Made by a program: the position numbers and the translations under genes. A stretch of 64,000 bases of DNA from Erigeron canadensis (taxonomy: Eukaryota; Streptophyta; Magnoliopsida; Asterales; Asteraceae). The stretch spans positions 33,230,055 to 33,294,054 of the forward strand of contig NC_057762.1 in the NCBI RefSeq assembly GCF_010389155.1, read 5' to 3'. Below the pieces are notes generated by a model. That model saw only the letters and a program-made list of their open reading frames with translations. It was not told where the DNA came from and made no database searches. Numbering within the stretch: position 1 is the first letter of the stretch; each line of letters starts with the position of its first letter. Shown here one piece after another: positions 46,940 through 59,200 of the stretch.

Positions 46940-48201
46940 TCAAAATGAAGGGACAATGCAGTATCCACCTTCTGTCAATAGTGTCGTCGAAAACATTTGG
47001 TCTACTTCTTCATCAATGTTGGTTCTTTTTGCAAAACGCCCTTTGACCCTAGGCCTTGTTTCGGCATATGCTTTTCTAGACGCGTACCTAATGGTTTTCT
47101 CAAACTTTCTTGTTTTCTTTTTCTCCATGTACCTTAGGACTCTTGCCTTTCTATCTGTTGGAGTTAGTTGTGTTGGCACCTGAATTGAAGGACTCGAAAA
47201 TAGATCAATTGTCGACCCTTTTGGTGTTATTGCGGATTCTGGTACTACTCCAACATCCATGGATGACATGGAAACCTGAATTAAGAAAAGGGAATATTGG
47301 TCACATTTGCTTACTAGCATATTGCTAGTTTTTATAGCGAACGCTATTTTGAAAACTGCTTGTCTGCTTATTTTAGAAATACTAATCAATTTCAAGTACG
47401 AAGAAATAACAAAATGTGTAAAAAAAAGAAAAAACTTACACTATGAACAAGTGAAGGAGGGAAGCCATAGCCATCATTTGAAGTCTCATATTCCATCCCC
47501 AACTCAATTTTTTGAGTATGAAAATTAAATTGATGAATTTGGTAATTCTTATTACTCTGCTTCTTAATATTAGTACCATCATCATAATTAGTATACTTAA
47601 ACTCATCATCAAATTTCAAATCATTGCTATGATGATCACCACTAAACTGAATATCTTGACAAGAAGTATTATACCCCACAAGGTCTAAATACTCATCCAC
47701 ACTCCCATCTCCATTAAACAAAAACCCGTTTATGTCGCTATTTTCATTTTCTTCTTCGTTTTTCATTGGCCCATCCAGCAGCCATGAAGCCGCTTCCTCT
47801 TCATCCTCATTATCTGCTGTTCCTTCTGACTCTTGGGCCAAAAAACATGGCCCAGGCCCATTTCCTTGATTCCCATTGACTGAGCCCGAAATAGGCATAA
47901 CGGGCACACGGGTGTGACGATGGGATAAAGGGTTCGCCGAATGAATGACTACATCACAAGTAATGCAAAGTGAAGCCGAGTCAGCCTTGCATGTAAACGC
48001 GGCCGGAGCTTGTTCACACGCTTCACATATTAACACACGTTTGTGTCTCGATGACAACTTGTTGGCAGCATGGACATGTGAGTCACAACTGGTGCATAAA
48101 AACGCCAAGTCGGCTTCACAATATATCGAGCTCGGGCTAGACCGACATGTATCGCAAACACGGGCTCTGGTAGTAGTGTTTTTTAAACATACGTTGCTCA
48201 T
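46940..48201 (-). CDS. CONSTANS-like transcription factor (two B-boxes plus CCT), group I
   Basis: Two exons: 47440-48201 and 46940-47275, joined by a 164-base intron (GTAAGT donor, TTCAG acceptor), phase 0; 365 residues. Two tandem B-box zinc fingers occupy about residues 12-56 ([22 protein letters not shown]) and 57-101 ([23 protein letters not shown]). An acidic middle part follows, then [14 protein letters not shown], and a CCT domain at about 297-340 with [17 protein letters not shown]. The protein ends IVPSF, as CO and COL1-5 do. Two intact B-boxes, the single intron before the [14 protein letters not shown] block and the C-terminus place it in group I; which COL it is cannot be told here. 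Known family role: nuclear regulators, some controlling photoperiodic flowering and light growth; CCT binds DNA with NF-Y. CCT has YMEKKK where relatives have YREKRK. Confidence 0.93.
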
Positions 48202-48286
48202 ATTTTCTTAAAAATGTTTGTTTATGAAAGTGTTCGATATGTTTTTTTTTTTTTTTTTTGGCTATTTGGTTTGGTTTTGTTGGCAT
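48137..48286 (-). promoter_or_regulatory. Possible overlapping upstream ORF of the COL gene
   Basis: An ATG at 48286, 85 bases before the COL start, opens a 49-codon frame that passes the COL ATG (48201) in another frame and stops at 48137. It contains six lysines from the T run at 48242-48259. If the transcript starts upstream, it could lower translation of the COL protein. The transcription start is unknown, so this is only a possibility. Confidence 0.35.
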
Positions 48287-51270
48287 GGCAAGGAACTTGT
48301 TGTGACAATTGTGAACCAAGCAAGTGGTGGTGGGGGTGGGGTGAAGAATCAAGGGAGTGACACGTGGAGATGAATTAGTGGGTGAGAAATATTGGTTGGA
48401 TTGTATTTGTAGTTGTGGGGTCTAATGTAGGGGTCACGGAATACAATTAAAATGTATGGATTTATTATATGTGAATGAAAACTGTTGACAGGTTAAAATC
48501 AAGCTGTCTGCTGACTCAAAGTGGTTAAGAGCATGGCTACACCCACCTGGAGTTACTAACTGTGAATGAGTTTGTAGCCATGTATCTCACATTAGATGGG
48601 TTAGTGTGGCACGTGATTGACCAATGGGGTGGGACTTGAAAAGCTAGATAGTGTCATCTTTGGATTAGTCTTTTTCGGTTATTAATGTAGTTCATTTTTT
48701 ATTTATTTTAAAGATGTGAATTACTCACGAATGTAGGGAAGTTTAGTATACGTTGTTTTAACCGGATCCACGTTAAATAGCTTGCTCTTTGAATCCCCAA
48801 TTTAAATCTTTCGATGAGAAACCCCTGTCGCCCAAAGATCTCAAGGTAAAAACTCACTCAGGCCTACTATAAATGGAAATTAAATACACACAGCCACCTT
48901 ATGTTTAAAGTAGGATTCGAAACCTTGAAATTTATTGAGGAAAGAAACTTTCTTGACACTAAACCATTTGGTGATGGTTAACTTTATCTATCTAAAAGCT
49001 TTGAATAATAAGTTTTGCTCGAACTTATAGCAATGGGTTTTAAGAAGTTTATGCTATGTTCTTGAGTTCCTAATTAAAAGAAAAGAAAAGAAATGATGAG
49101 ATAAGATTAGAAAATATTGAATTCTTTCAAATCATCCCAAAAGTGAGAGGAAGATTTAAGGAACAAAATCAACTAGATTATCACTCCACTTCCTATCATT
49201 TCATTTCTCTTCCATCCTTAAAAAAAACTCAAGAACACAAATTGTTAACATAGCATTAGTGTAATAGAATAGTAATAGGGTCAGGACCTTGGTGGATAAA
49301 TAAGTAAAGTGGAACCTCTAAAATATTGTGATAATAGGCTTGAGTTTTGGAGTGAAATTAGCTTGAAGATATAGGAAGCCCGAGCTGTGAATCTATTTAG
49401 CTTACCAAATGTTAAGGGTTTTCGTTTTCTATATCAAACTTTCAAATATTGTCATCTGAGACAAAATGTTGTAAATTATTGACATGGCAACGTTTTGTAA
49501 AACAACATTTAAAAAGTCGTTAGATACATACAGTACAATATATTTGTTTACATTGTAGTTTTGTAGTGTAATGTATGCTGCAATTGTGACCTTAAAAATA
49601 TACTAAAAATGTACGTAGGTTACATTACAAGTTTACAACTAGACATTATAGACAAATGGGTCCATCTCCTACGTGAACCGGGCCAGCCCAGGCCACCAGG
49701 GTAATTCGTTCATTTTGTCCAGTGAGTTGTGTTGTTTAACTACTATATATATATATATATATATATTGTGGGTGGGTATCCAACCCTTTTAAGTGACCTT
49801 TATACGTGTCAAATAACGTGTGGATGATCATGTGAGCCCCACTGTGAATTTTAGCTTGTAATATTGAATATGGCTATAGTTTTACCACGTCATCCCAACA
49901 TTTTATAAAGCCGGCCAGCGTTTATCGTTGAATATTTGGAGGTTACATGGCATGAGAATGAGAGAATCTGAAAGTTGGGTTAACGTCACTTGTTTGTCAG
50001 CATATGCAATTATGCATGTATATTCATCATATAATTTAGTTATTTGGCTATAGATTTTTATTTACGTTTTTTTTTAATGTCGTAAAGGAAGAAATTCTAG
50101 GTCTCCATTTATAGATAGTGTCATACCGTCATGTACTCATGTGTAACATTGTTACAACTTACAAACCTGACTGGTGATATATATATATGCACTTAAGTAA
50201 GGACTTGAATTTCACATATGTTGAAGTCTAAGGATTTGAGTTGCGATATAAGTTTTGGTGGGATTGAGGTTTTCTTTACACAATATTTAAATGACATGTG
50301 TCTTTATTAACATGCATATTATATCTGAGTCTAAACAACATCTCATTCGTTCTTAATTTTAGTAAGGAGTTTGTATCATATTAAGAAACTATGTTGTTAA
50401 TACATAATACATGTAAAATCCAATAACTTCGACTGTTACCATGGACTAAAGTCCATCACTTTTTCCTCTACAAAAAAAAAAAATAAAAAATAAAAAATAA
50501 AAAATAAAAAAAAATCATACAAGTTGTATTACATTAGTTTAATCACGGAATTACGTAATGGTATGTAACACTATATTCTATATAGTACTGTATATCTTTC
50601 CATACTTCTGTTAATTTTTCTTTGATTACTATACGTACATCATCATATATTTGTATATTTGATTTTAATGATTATAACTTTAGCTTTGTATAATTATATA
50701 CTCACTCATATTGTTACTAACAAAGCACGTCAACATGAGGTGTATTTGTTCATGATTTTCAGTAATTTATCTACATAGCTTTTTGCGTGTTATTTATTCA
50801 TGTCATAATATATGGATATTTGTATGTGGATTACAATTATTAAACTAGATTGTAATATAGTTCAAAATATGGATGTCATAATGTATAAACATTGATATCT
50901 ACACAAAATGTCAATCTCGTATATCGTAATGGTATTAGTACTTTATCATATATAAGTTGAAGTTTGCGTTCATATAAACTCGGGCTTATAACATTTGGGC
51001 CTGTAAAAAGATAAAGAGTAGGTCCAAGTTTTTTATTCAGACGAATATAGGGTCCCTAAAACTCTAAAACTAATTAAAGTAAGAAAATACTTGCTATTGT
51101 TGATTCAGCCGCTTTTCTTTTGTTCTTTTTTTCTTTTAATACATATTTCCCCTCCATTCTTAGACCTTTAAATATGTATTTCTTGGTAAACAAGGCTATT
51201 AGGTGTAATGGGCCAGAGGGTGCTGTTTCTCTACAAAAGTCCAAATATTTAATATTTAATTAATTTAATA
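48287..51270. other. COL upstream region and intergenic DNA
   Basis: The COL promoter should lie in the first part; no definite TATA box was found. A minus-strand stretch at about 48780-48975 with GGTTTCGAATCC is probably an old SINE. A TA run lies at 49745-49766 and an (AAAAAAT)n tract at about 50470-50512. No gene was seen. Confidence 0.4.
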
Positions 51271-51690
51271 CGAGAGGGGTATCTGCGCAATGTGACGACA
51301 TAGTGATCCATCTTAGCTTTATCTGGGTCACAGAGGGGTTCAAAACTTCATCTGGGTTCGAATCCTACTGAGCGATCCACTAGAGATCGAATGACTATTC
51401 ATCCATTGTATTTTCATGCAAATATGAAAACTCTATAAAAAGTTGGTCCTTCAATTCGATGTAAAGGTGATGGTAATATTAACGGTGTAGTTATTATTGT
51501 AAAGGTAGTTGACGTAATGAAAATAGGATACTTTTGAAATATGAGATATGTGTGAAAATGTTTGATTTTATTTTAAAGTTTTTTAAGGTTTTGGATACAT
51601 GTATTAAAAGGTTAGGGGTAAACAAGATTATTTTAAAGACTGAATTGTTTAAAGAGAAAATTTTTTTTATTTATTTATTAGTGGTATAGA
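51271..51690 (-). mobile_element. Helitron, same family as 32126-32427, with a SINE-like insert
   Basis: On the minus strand it starts TCTATACCACTAATAAAT after an A and ends acccctCTCG before a T. Its outer parts match 32126-32427 closely (gatatgtgtgaaaatgtttg, ctgaattgttta). It is longer by about 118 bp, and the extra part (about 51300-51470) holds a perfect B box, GGTTCGAATCC at 51355-51365, suggesting a SINE inserted in it. Confidence 0.65.
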
Positions 51691-52786
51691 TAAGTAAGTA
51701 GTATTTTGTTTGATAAATGTAGATTTATCTCAACATATACTTTCAATTATGCTATATACAGTCCCAATTTTATATTGGTTTGTAGAAATACGTGGCGGGC
51801 CCTAGATTACCTGATATAAAGTTCAATGAATATTGTAGATAAGAAATGAGATGTTATCTTCTTTAGTTGTTAGATATGTTCTTTCATATACTCACTAACA
51901 TCAATTTTTACATATGTTAAAATGTCTTTTATAAATTTTCTGGTTTGTAAGAGCAACATCATCTAACAAAAATAATGTTGACATCTAAGTTATCCTAAAA
52001 AAATAAATGTAACTTAATTAGTCTATGCAAAATATAATGTTGACGTACAAAATATTATAAGACGAGTAAAACATGAAAAAACTTTAATTCATGTTATGGC
52101 TCATATACGAACGACTTTTCTAACTATAATAATCTCTGGCTTGTAAATTGTAATCAATAGAAATGCGTGTCAAGCAAGAATTAAGTTTATCGATGATATC
52201 TCAAGTCCATTGGCTTTATTTAAACGTGTATTAGAAAACTTGTACATATAACTTATGTATGGACGTATGTAACTATGTAAGATAACAATGGATATATAGA
52301 AGTAAGGAATTGGTGACTTGGCTTACATAAATCGTTGTTTTATTATATACATAAAAGCTAATTAATAATTTAATATACAAGTATAATATCTAAATGTGAA
52401 TAAGAGCATTATACCTTTGCTTGGTAACCAAGGCCAAAACGAGTATAAATAAAGTTGAATTCTAATTAATTCAATTCATCCATCCTTTGTGCTACTTTAA
52501 CTTCCTACTTTTGTCTCTTTTTCATGATTTCTACCAACATGATTTCATTTTGTACATTAAAGAATATTCAGAAACGAGACTATGGTAATTGGTAACATGT
52601 TATTATTTTCTTATTTATATACATAATTATTTATGTTTTTCACTTTTTCTACTTTATTGAATTATCATTTTGATAGAAATGGAGAAATGCAATTTGCCTT
52701 GGTTATTTATCTATCCATATAACATTCCCCAAGTGCTCTAGCTTATTTACTAGAGTATATATACGTATAACTTTTCTGTGAACTAG
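51691..52786. other. AT-rich intergenic DNA
   Basis: No gene or classifiable repeat was seen. Confidence 0.45.
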
Positions 52787-53640
52787 ATCGATCGGTGCTC
52801 AAAATTATTTAGTTTTTGGTGTATCTTAAACTTACATTTATAAGTACTATTTTGGAAAAAATTGAAGGCAATGATGATCATAATGGTTCGCTCATTGTGG
52901 TTCATGTCGATCAATCCTTTTTCCTCGACGATATATAACACATTTTGAGCCATCTTATTTACTAGAGTATATATGTATTCTTTTTTCTTAATTGGATTGA
53001 TGTTCGCGAGAGGATTCTTATAAACTTCAAACTCGATGATTAAATGTACATATAGTTATGCTAGTCAAAAAATACTTTTAAGTACCAATTACAACAATTA
53101 CAGGCAATCAACTAGTTTCTAACATCTTCTCGTTAACAGTTGTTGAGAATTATAAAGCTTTTGATGTATGTTCTTAATTCAATGTATATGTAGTTATGTA
53201 CTATTTTGAAAGAAATGAGGACAATGATGATCTTAATGGTTCGCTCGCTGTACTTAATGGCAATATTGTTGCCTTGATGAGATACCAATTTATAACGTTC
53301 TGAGTCCTCTTTTTGACAATATATGAATTTTTTTTGTTGTTGAAATAAGGATAATAATGATCATAATCGTTTGCTTAATTAATTGGTGCGCTTAATGGCC
53401 ATACTGTAGTATCGGAGATCTACTCATCTATGAATTGAAGTTCTGAGTTGTCTTATTATAATTATAAGTAATATATTTTGTGAACTGGATGCTTAGAATT
53501 ATCATGATTTTATTGTAATTCTTGAATCTTGATGATATTTTAGTAAATCATGAAAAAGAGAATGACAATATATATAAGGTTGATGATCATCCTTAATGGC
53601 AATATCACTATCTTGAGGTAACATTCATTTTAAACATTAT
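52787..53640 (+). pseudogene. Decayed array of F-box-associated-domain fragments
   Basis: Four diverged copies of one block occur in the same direction near 52862, 53217, 53350 and 53551. The best copy (53209-53275) reads as NDDLNGSLAVLNGNIVAL after minor frame repair by eye, and resembles the 55700-55853 block and the SLxVLxGNI part of F-box-associated domains. Each copy is broken by stops and shifts. The preceding stretch (ttatttagtttttggtgt at 52805; aaagcttttgatgta at 53154) is also shared. Confidence 0.5.
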
Positions 53641-54019
53641 GAGTCATTTCGTGTCCTATATAAGTCTTTCTTATAACAAAGTTTTTCCCAAATTGAGAAA
53701 GTTATGATTATTTTATACGGCAGCAGCAGAGGTGACTCAATAGTATGATGAAACTAGATGATTATTTTAGGCCTTGAAAATTTAAAGCCTCAATATTTTA
53801 TAAGCTATACTTAATGTTTAAACTTTGGGCTAAATATCATTATATAATTTACATTAGAGTAACATCTTTATTGGTTTTGCATCAAAATCTGCATCTTTTT
53901 ATTACTAGTAGTTCAATGAAATAAGTTAAACTACTTTTTTCTTTTTTGTTTTTTCATTTACTTTAATTTATATGAAAAGTTTTTTTTTTGACTCGAAAGC
54001 TTAAATGTTTAACTCTCGG
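53641..54019. other. AT-rich intergenic DNA
   Basis: No gene or classifiable repeat was seen. Confidence 0.4.
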
Positions 54020-54240
54020 GTGTTACAAAAACATATACAAGAAACCAAGAAATAACACGTAACAAAAAAACCCGAACGGAATGCGATTTGGTAAAATCCG
54101 AATATTAATACGGAATGTGACACATGGACGAATAGTAACTCGCCACGCAAGCGAGTTACTATTCACAATCCATTGTCTTATTATTGTATGTAACGAGATA
54201 TGTCACTCAGGCGTTGCCCGGGAGACATTACGTTTGTCAT
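54020..54240. repeat. Repeat related to the 23510-23790 Helitron body
   Basis: Shares aagaaaccaagaaataacacg, aaaatccgaatattaatacgg and a strong hairpin, gaatagtaactcg against cgagttactattc (54129-54165), with the stretch at 23515-23778. At its right, gcgttgcccggg at 54214-54225 recalls the GC-rich Helitron end. Left border looks like ctcgggtgttacaaaa at 54014. A fragment of a Helitron is the best guess. Confidence 0.5.
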
Positions 54241-54789
54241 CAATTTATTAAAAAAACTATTTATTGTATTAGTGGAAAGAAAAAATATGCCTAAAACTAA
54301 ATATATTGATATGAATAACGACACTCTTAAAAGAATAATATAATGTGCTACGAACATAATATTTAACGATAATAGGAATAATATGACAATGAAATATTAT
54401 TAATATTTAATAACAAAATTTTGATGACGATGAGATAATGTGTTACAAATATATATGCGTTAAGGGGTTGGGTTATAAAAACCACAATTATTTGAAGGGA
54501 CGTGTAGTATTCATTTTGTTGAAAATAAAACAAATTGTTAAAAAAAATCACATTGGCCCATGTCATTTTAAAAATAGAAAATTAAAATGTGAAAATGAAA
54601 AGGTTTCGTTTGGTGTCTACAACTTAAAATGAAATTTCCAGTGTAAAAAATGTTTTTATTGAAAAAAATACATTAAGTGAATGAGGTTATTGTAATGTTA
54701 TCAGATCATAGTAAAGAAATGGTTAAACAATATTGCATAAACTTTAGAAGAAAAAACAAAAAATATCTAAACCAAAAACTAAAAATAAA
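54241..54789. other. AT-rich intergenic DNA
   Basis: Overlapping open frames on both strands at 54363-54632 are low-complexity and not considered genes. Confidence 0.4.
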
Positions 54790-55014
54790 AAGATGCGTCT
54801 CAAGATGCGTTTTTTCTCGTGTCTAGTTGACGTGAGTTTTTTCCGCCCTTTTTGCAATCCTCGCAGTTCAAGTCGCAAGATGCGTCTAGGATATTGTTGT
54901 AATGTCTTCTGTTATCCTAGATATGGATATGTAATTGTAATTGTACTCTGTATTTTCGCATTTAGTATTTTGCTAGATGCCTTTTAATTAATTACTTTGC
55001 CGTTCAAAAAAAAA
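54790..55014 (+). mobile_element. Probable LINE 3' end with poly(A) tail
   Basis: About 225 bp, less AT-rich than its surroundings, running from agatgcgtctcaagatgcg to attttgctagatgcctttta, attactttgccgttc and ten A. That end looks like a plant LINE 3' UTR. The 5' part is missing, as in most LINE insertions. Confidence 0.45.
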
Positions 55015-55417
55015 GATGTTTTAAAAAAATTGTGAAAAAAAAACAAAGAAAAAAAAAATACAAAAGCATTTGTGGGGAAGAATAACTTTAGTTTACAAGA
55101 ATTTCAAAGCTTTGATTTTAATATATATAATAATGTAATATTAATAAATTACACCCTCAAAATTTATCTCGCTTCAGGTGTTCAAATGTTTTCATAGTTT
55201 GATAGTTTCTGATAATGGATAATAACAGCTCGTGTTTTCACCAATCTCGAATAATAAGTGGGCCATTCAAACTGTTAGAGTTGCACGGCCCAAACACCAA
55301 AAGAGTATAAATATTTGTTTGTATTTCTCTTCCTTAAATAACAGGGACCTTAAAAATCAGTTTATTTTCGTTTCCCCTAAAATATTCCCACTGGAAAGGA
55401 TATCAAAACCCTAAAAA

Positions 55418-55853
55418 ATGTCAGACAACATTCCGTTTGAAATGCAAGTAGAGATCATAAAAAGGTTTCCAGTTAAGTTTGCATCATCATCGGCTTCTAA
55501 TAAGGTACAAGGTCCGCAAATTTAACTCTAAATCTGACTTAAAAAATGTTTGCATTATGGATGAAGGACGACACTCTTTCCCAACACACTGTTAGAAATA
55601 TCGTTTGAACTAAAGCTTGTTGGTACGTCTAAAAGGTTGTTATGCTTATCCGAAAGAGGATGGTGATAATAATAATAACTAATGATGATTCTAGTAAAAC
55701 AGATGTTGAGAATTATTTAGTTTTTGATGTCACTTTTAAGTTTATATACAAGTACTATTTTGACAGAAATGACTCAATGAGGAAAACGATCGATGATCTA
55801 AGTGGTTTGCTCGCTGTGCTTAATGGAAATATTGTTGCCTTGACGATCTACTG
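55418..55853 (+). pseudogene. F-box gene relic
   Basis: Begins MSDNIPFEMQVEIIKRFPVK, a typical F-box start (I-P-x-E-x-x-x-E-I-x-x-R-x-P-V-K), at 55418. The F-box then fails (SSSASNKVQGPQI and a stop at 55523-55525). A later in-phase block at 55642-55853 (CYAYPKED in a shifted frame, then VENYLVFDVTFKFIYKYYF and LLAVLNGNIVAL) resembles the F-box-associated domain. An intact protein of this type has about 350-400 residues; the middle is missing and frames are broken. Known family role: substrate adaptors of SCF ubiquitin ligases. This copy should be non-functional. Confidence 0.65.
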
Positions 55854-56234
55854 ATCATCTATAACCAGTTATGGAGCATTACCTCAGTATATTCTAGTAC
55901 TGAATGAGGAGGATCATGATCATATTGGTTAGCTCATCGTTCATAATGGTGCTTTGATGATTAATCCATGTATGACATTCTAGACCCAACTCAGTTCCAC
56001 CACCCCGCTTTCCGATCTCTCGGAAAGTAAGTTGAACCTAGAGGCGGATCAGGAATTAGAGCAGGGAGGGCATGATAAGTAATTCAGATTCTATCAACTA
56101 ATTCATGCTTCTTTTTTTTCCCTGATAAACCTTTGTACAAATAAACAATATGAAAACTTAGAAAAAGAAACAAAAACTTAAATACACATAGAAAATTAAA
56201 AAAAAGAACATTAACAAAAAAATATAGTGAACTT
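55854..56234. other. F-box relic tail and 3' flank of the receptor kinase gene
   Basis: One more diverged F-box-associated block is visible near 55905-55965 (gaggatcatgatcat). The part next to 56234 should include the kinase 3' UTR. Confidence 0.4.
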
Positions 56235-59200
56235 TCATCTTGGGCCAGAAAGTTCAATGGCCTGTCCAAGCAAAGAAGAGTCATCAGTGAGATCAGAATA
56301 TCTTTCCGATGAAGACAGTTCTGGGGTTCTAAACTTTCCGGTGGACTCAATCCCTTGTGAAGCTTCCCATCTCTCTGCCAACCCATCACCTTCCAGCATC
56401 CGTACAACTTCCGACATCTTTGGCCTGTGACCCGGAAGATATTGTGTACACAACAATGCCACTTTAACAAGTTCCTCTAGTTCCATTATATCATAATTGT
56501 TTTTTAAATCTTTGTCAACTAGGATATGTAGTTTTTTCTCTTGGTGTATCTTTTTCACCTGAAATGAGAAATGTGTACAACTTTCAAGTAAATGGGTACA
56601 ACTTTTGATGCGTAAGGTACAAGTCTGTAAAGAAGTAAGACCCAAAATAATGTGTTTGAAATGTGAATTCTATGATATTCTGGTCTAAAATGTGTCTATA
56701 ATGCATTTTGGACACTCTTTAAGGACCAACTTTTGTACTCATAGTTTTACACTGCAGTTTACTATGTTGTCTGTAACAATTGCTGTTTACTGATCACCTT
56801 CAATCCTTCGTGTAACCAACATTATGTAATCTTTGATGTTTTGATCCAAAATGCATTTGTTGACACTTTTGAGGAAAAACCTTGTGGTACCCAAGAATAA
56901 GAAACTTTGCTAATGAAATTTCGGGCATTGTGTATGTTTTGGGAATGTATCCAAAACATACTTTTAGGCACATTTCAGTCCCACAATGTTCACAAGTGTT
57001 CCTAGAGAAGAAGTACTAGATATGTGTTGTGGGATTGTATATTAGAAGTCAATAATGGATCAAATCACTAGCTGTACAGGCTTACCCAATCAAGCATAGC
57101 TCCTTTCTGGTTTGCAGCCTTGCCAAATTCTAGAGCCCGTTGTCCGGTTATTAGTTCAAGTAGAAGGATCCCGAAACCAAAAACATCAGTTTTCTCAGAT
57201 GACTGGCCTGTGGAGAGATACTCCGGTGCTATATGGCCCACGGTGCCCCGAACCGCAGTGGTTACATGAGAATCTTGGTGGTCTAAAAGCTTAGCAAGCC
57301 CAAAATCACCAACAACTGCCTCACAACAATCATCCAATAGTATATTTGCAGCCTTGACATCCCTGTGAATAATTTTAGGGTCACATTGTTCATGAAGATA
57401 CAACAATCCCCTTCCTGCCCCTAATGCGATTTTCTTCCTTATGCCCCAATCCAACACTGGTTTTGCTGTCAATATACAATACCAGAAAGCATATCAGGCT
57501 TGATTTGTGCTAGTAATTTTCAAGATTTCTAGAAATTGGACACAAGTGATTGAAAGTATGACGGTTTCCTAAATCTCATATGGCTTAACTATTGATGAAT
57601 GTTGTGTGACATATTATGTCACTTGATATAACTATTTAATGTATAGTGTAAACCAGCAGAGATGGTAGATGTACCTTTGAGACGGGAAGCAACGCTGCCA
57701 TTGCACATATATGGATAAACTAAGAGCTTTTCAGTTGGAGTCATACAAAAGCCATATAACCTGAGGAGATTCCGGTGTACTGCTAGGCTGATCATCTCAA
57801 CTTCAGTTTGGAACTGTCGTTCTCCACCAGCTGCACCACCATCTTTTAGACGCTTCACCGCCACCAACGTCCCATCTTGAAGTGTCCCTTTGTACACATG
57901 CCCAAAACCTCCTTTTCCCAATAAATTCTTGTTGCTGAAGTTGTGTGTAGCAATTTGAAGTTCCCTGAATTGAAACTTCCTTAAATTTCCAAGTGAAACT
58001 TCTTCATGATGCTTATCTGCATTGTTTATGTGAATCAGTATATATTTACAATCGGAAAACAAACAAGATATGGCCAAACTGATTATGCATAAACAAGTCA
58101 GTCAAAAATGATATACACCTTGACTTCATAATTGCCAACAGTTTTTGCCTTCTTGAAAATTTTTGGGTATTTCAAATAACACGGTACAAAGAGATGAATG
58201 TTGGTGTCATATCCATGATCCATCACAAATTTGACACTTCCATTTTTAATTTGAAATATTATCCATTTTACCCATAAAGTCAAAGTGTTATATTTCCTTG
58301 AAGCAAAACTAAGGAAATAACGCCGTTTTCTTAATTTAAATCACAAACCTTTGACATCATAAAAGGGCTCTCGGTTATTCCTTTGCCTCCACCATATCAA
58401 CATGAGTCCAAAAACGATCAAAAAGACGCATCCAAAACTGGTACCAATGGCAATAGCCATTTTATGAGATTTTCTTCTTGATGATGTATTTGCAGCTTCA
58501 AATTACATAACACGCCATAAAAGTTTAGCATCAACCTTTATAAGAATAAATCTAAAAAAATATCTATATGTTTATAATCATACATTGTGTGGTGTTTAGT
58601 GGCATAGAGATGGGCATAAGTGTCATTCCATAACATTGTTGCTCAGATCCTGCTGGGCACATCAGAGGGTTCCCAACAATGCTGCAATTAATAAACATTT
58701 AGACATCTTTTTCATGTCATAAATACATTTGGTTGTTGTATACTAGTACAAGTATTTAAACACTTACTTGAATGTTTTGGAAGGAAATCTAGGAACAGGG
58801 CCACTTAAGTTGTTGTAGGACAAATCTCTGCAAAAGAAACAATTGTACTTGTCATAACATGTACATACACAAGTATGTATGTATATATTTCAATCATATA
58901 GTAATGGGAAAATGATCAAGAAAACTTACACAAAAGCAAGTTGGGTCATATTAACTACTGATTCTGGAATTGGGCCAGAAAGAGTGTTGTTGTTTAGCCT
59001 CCTAAAAATGTCAAAATATGAGTTCATTCAAACACTCAAATACCAGAATCCCAATATAGTATATTTTTATAACTTAAACATAAGCATACATGTATTGGAG
59101 GAATGTCAAGTGACCTAAAGAAGATGGAATTTCATTGGTGAAATGATTATCAGAAAGATCAAGTGTTTGAAGCATCTTCAGTTTACCAATTTCTTTTGGG

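Noticed and set aside
48137..48352. Upstream ORF of 71 codons starting at 48352
   Set aside because: The first codon there is TTG; the first real ATG is at 48286, so only the shorter 49-codon frame was kept.
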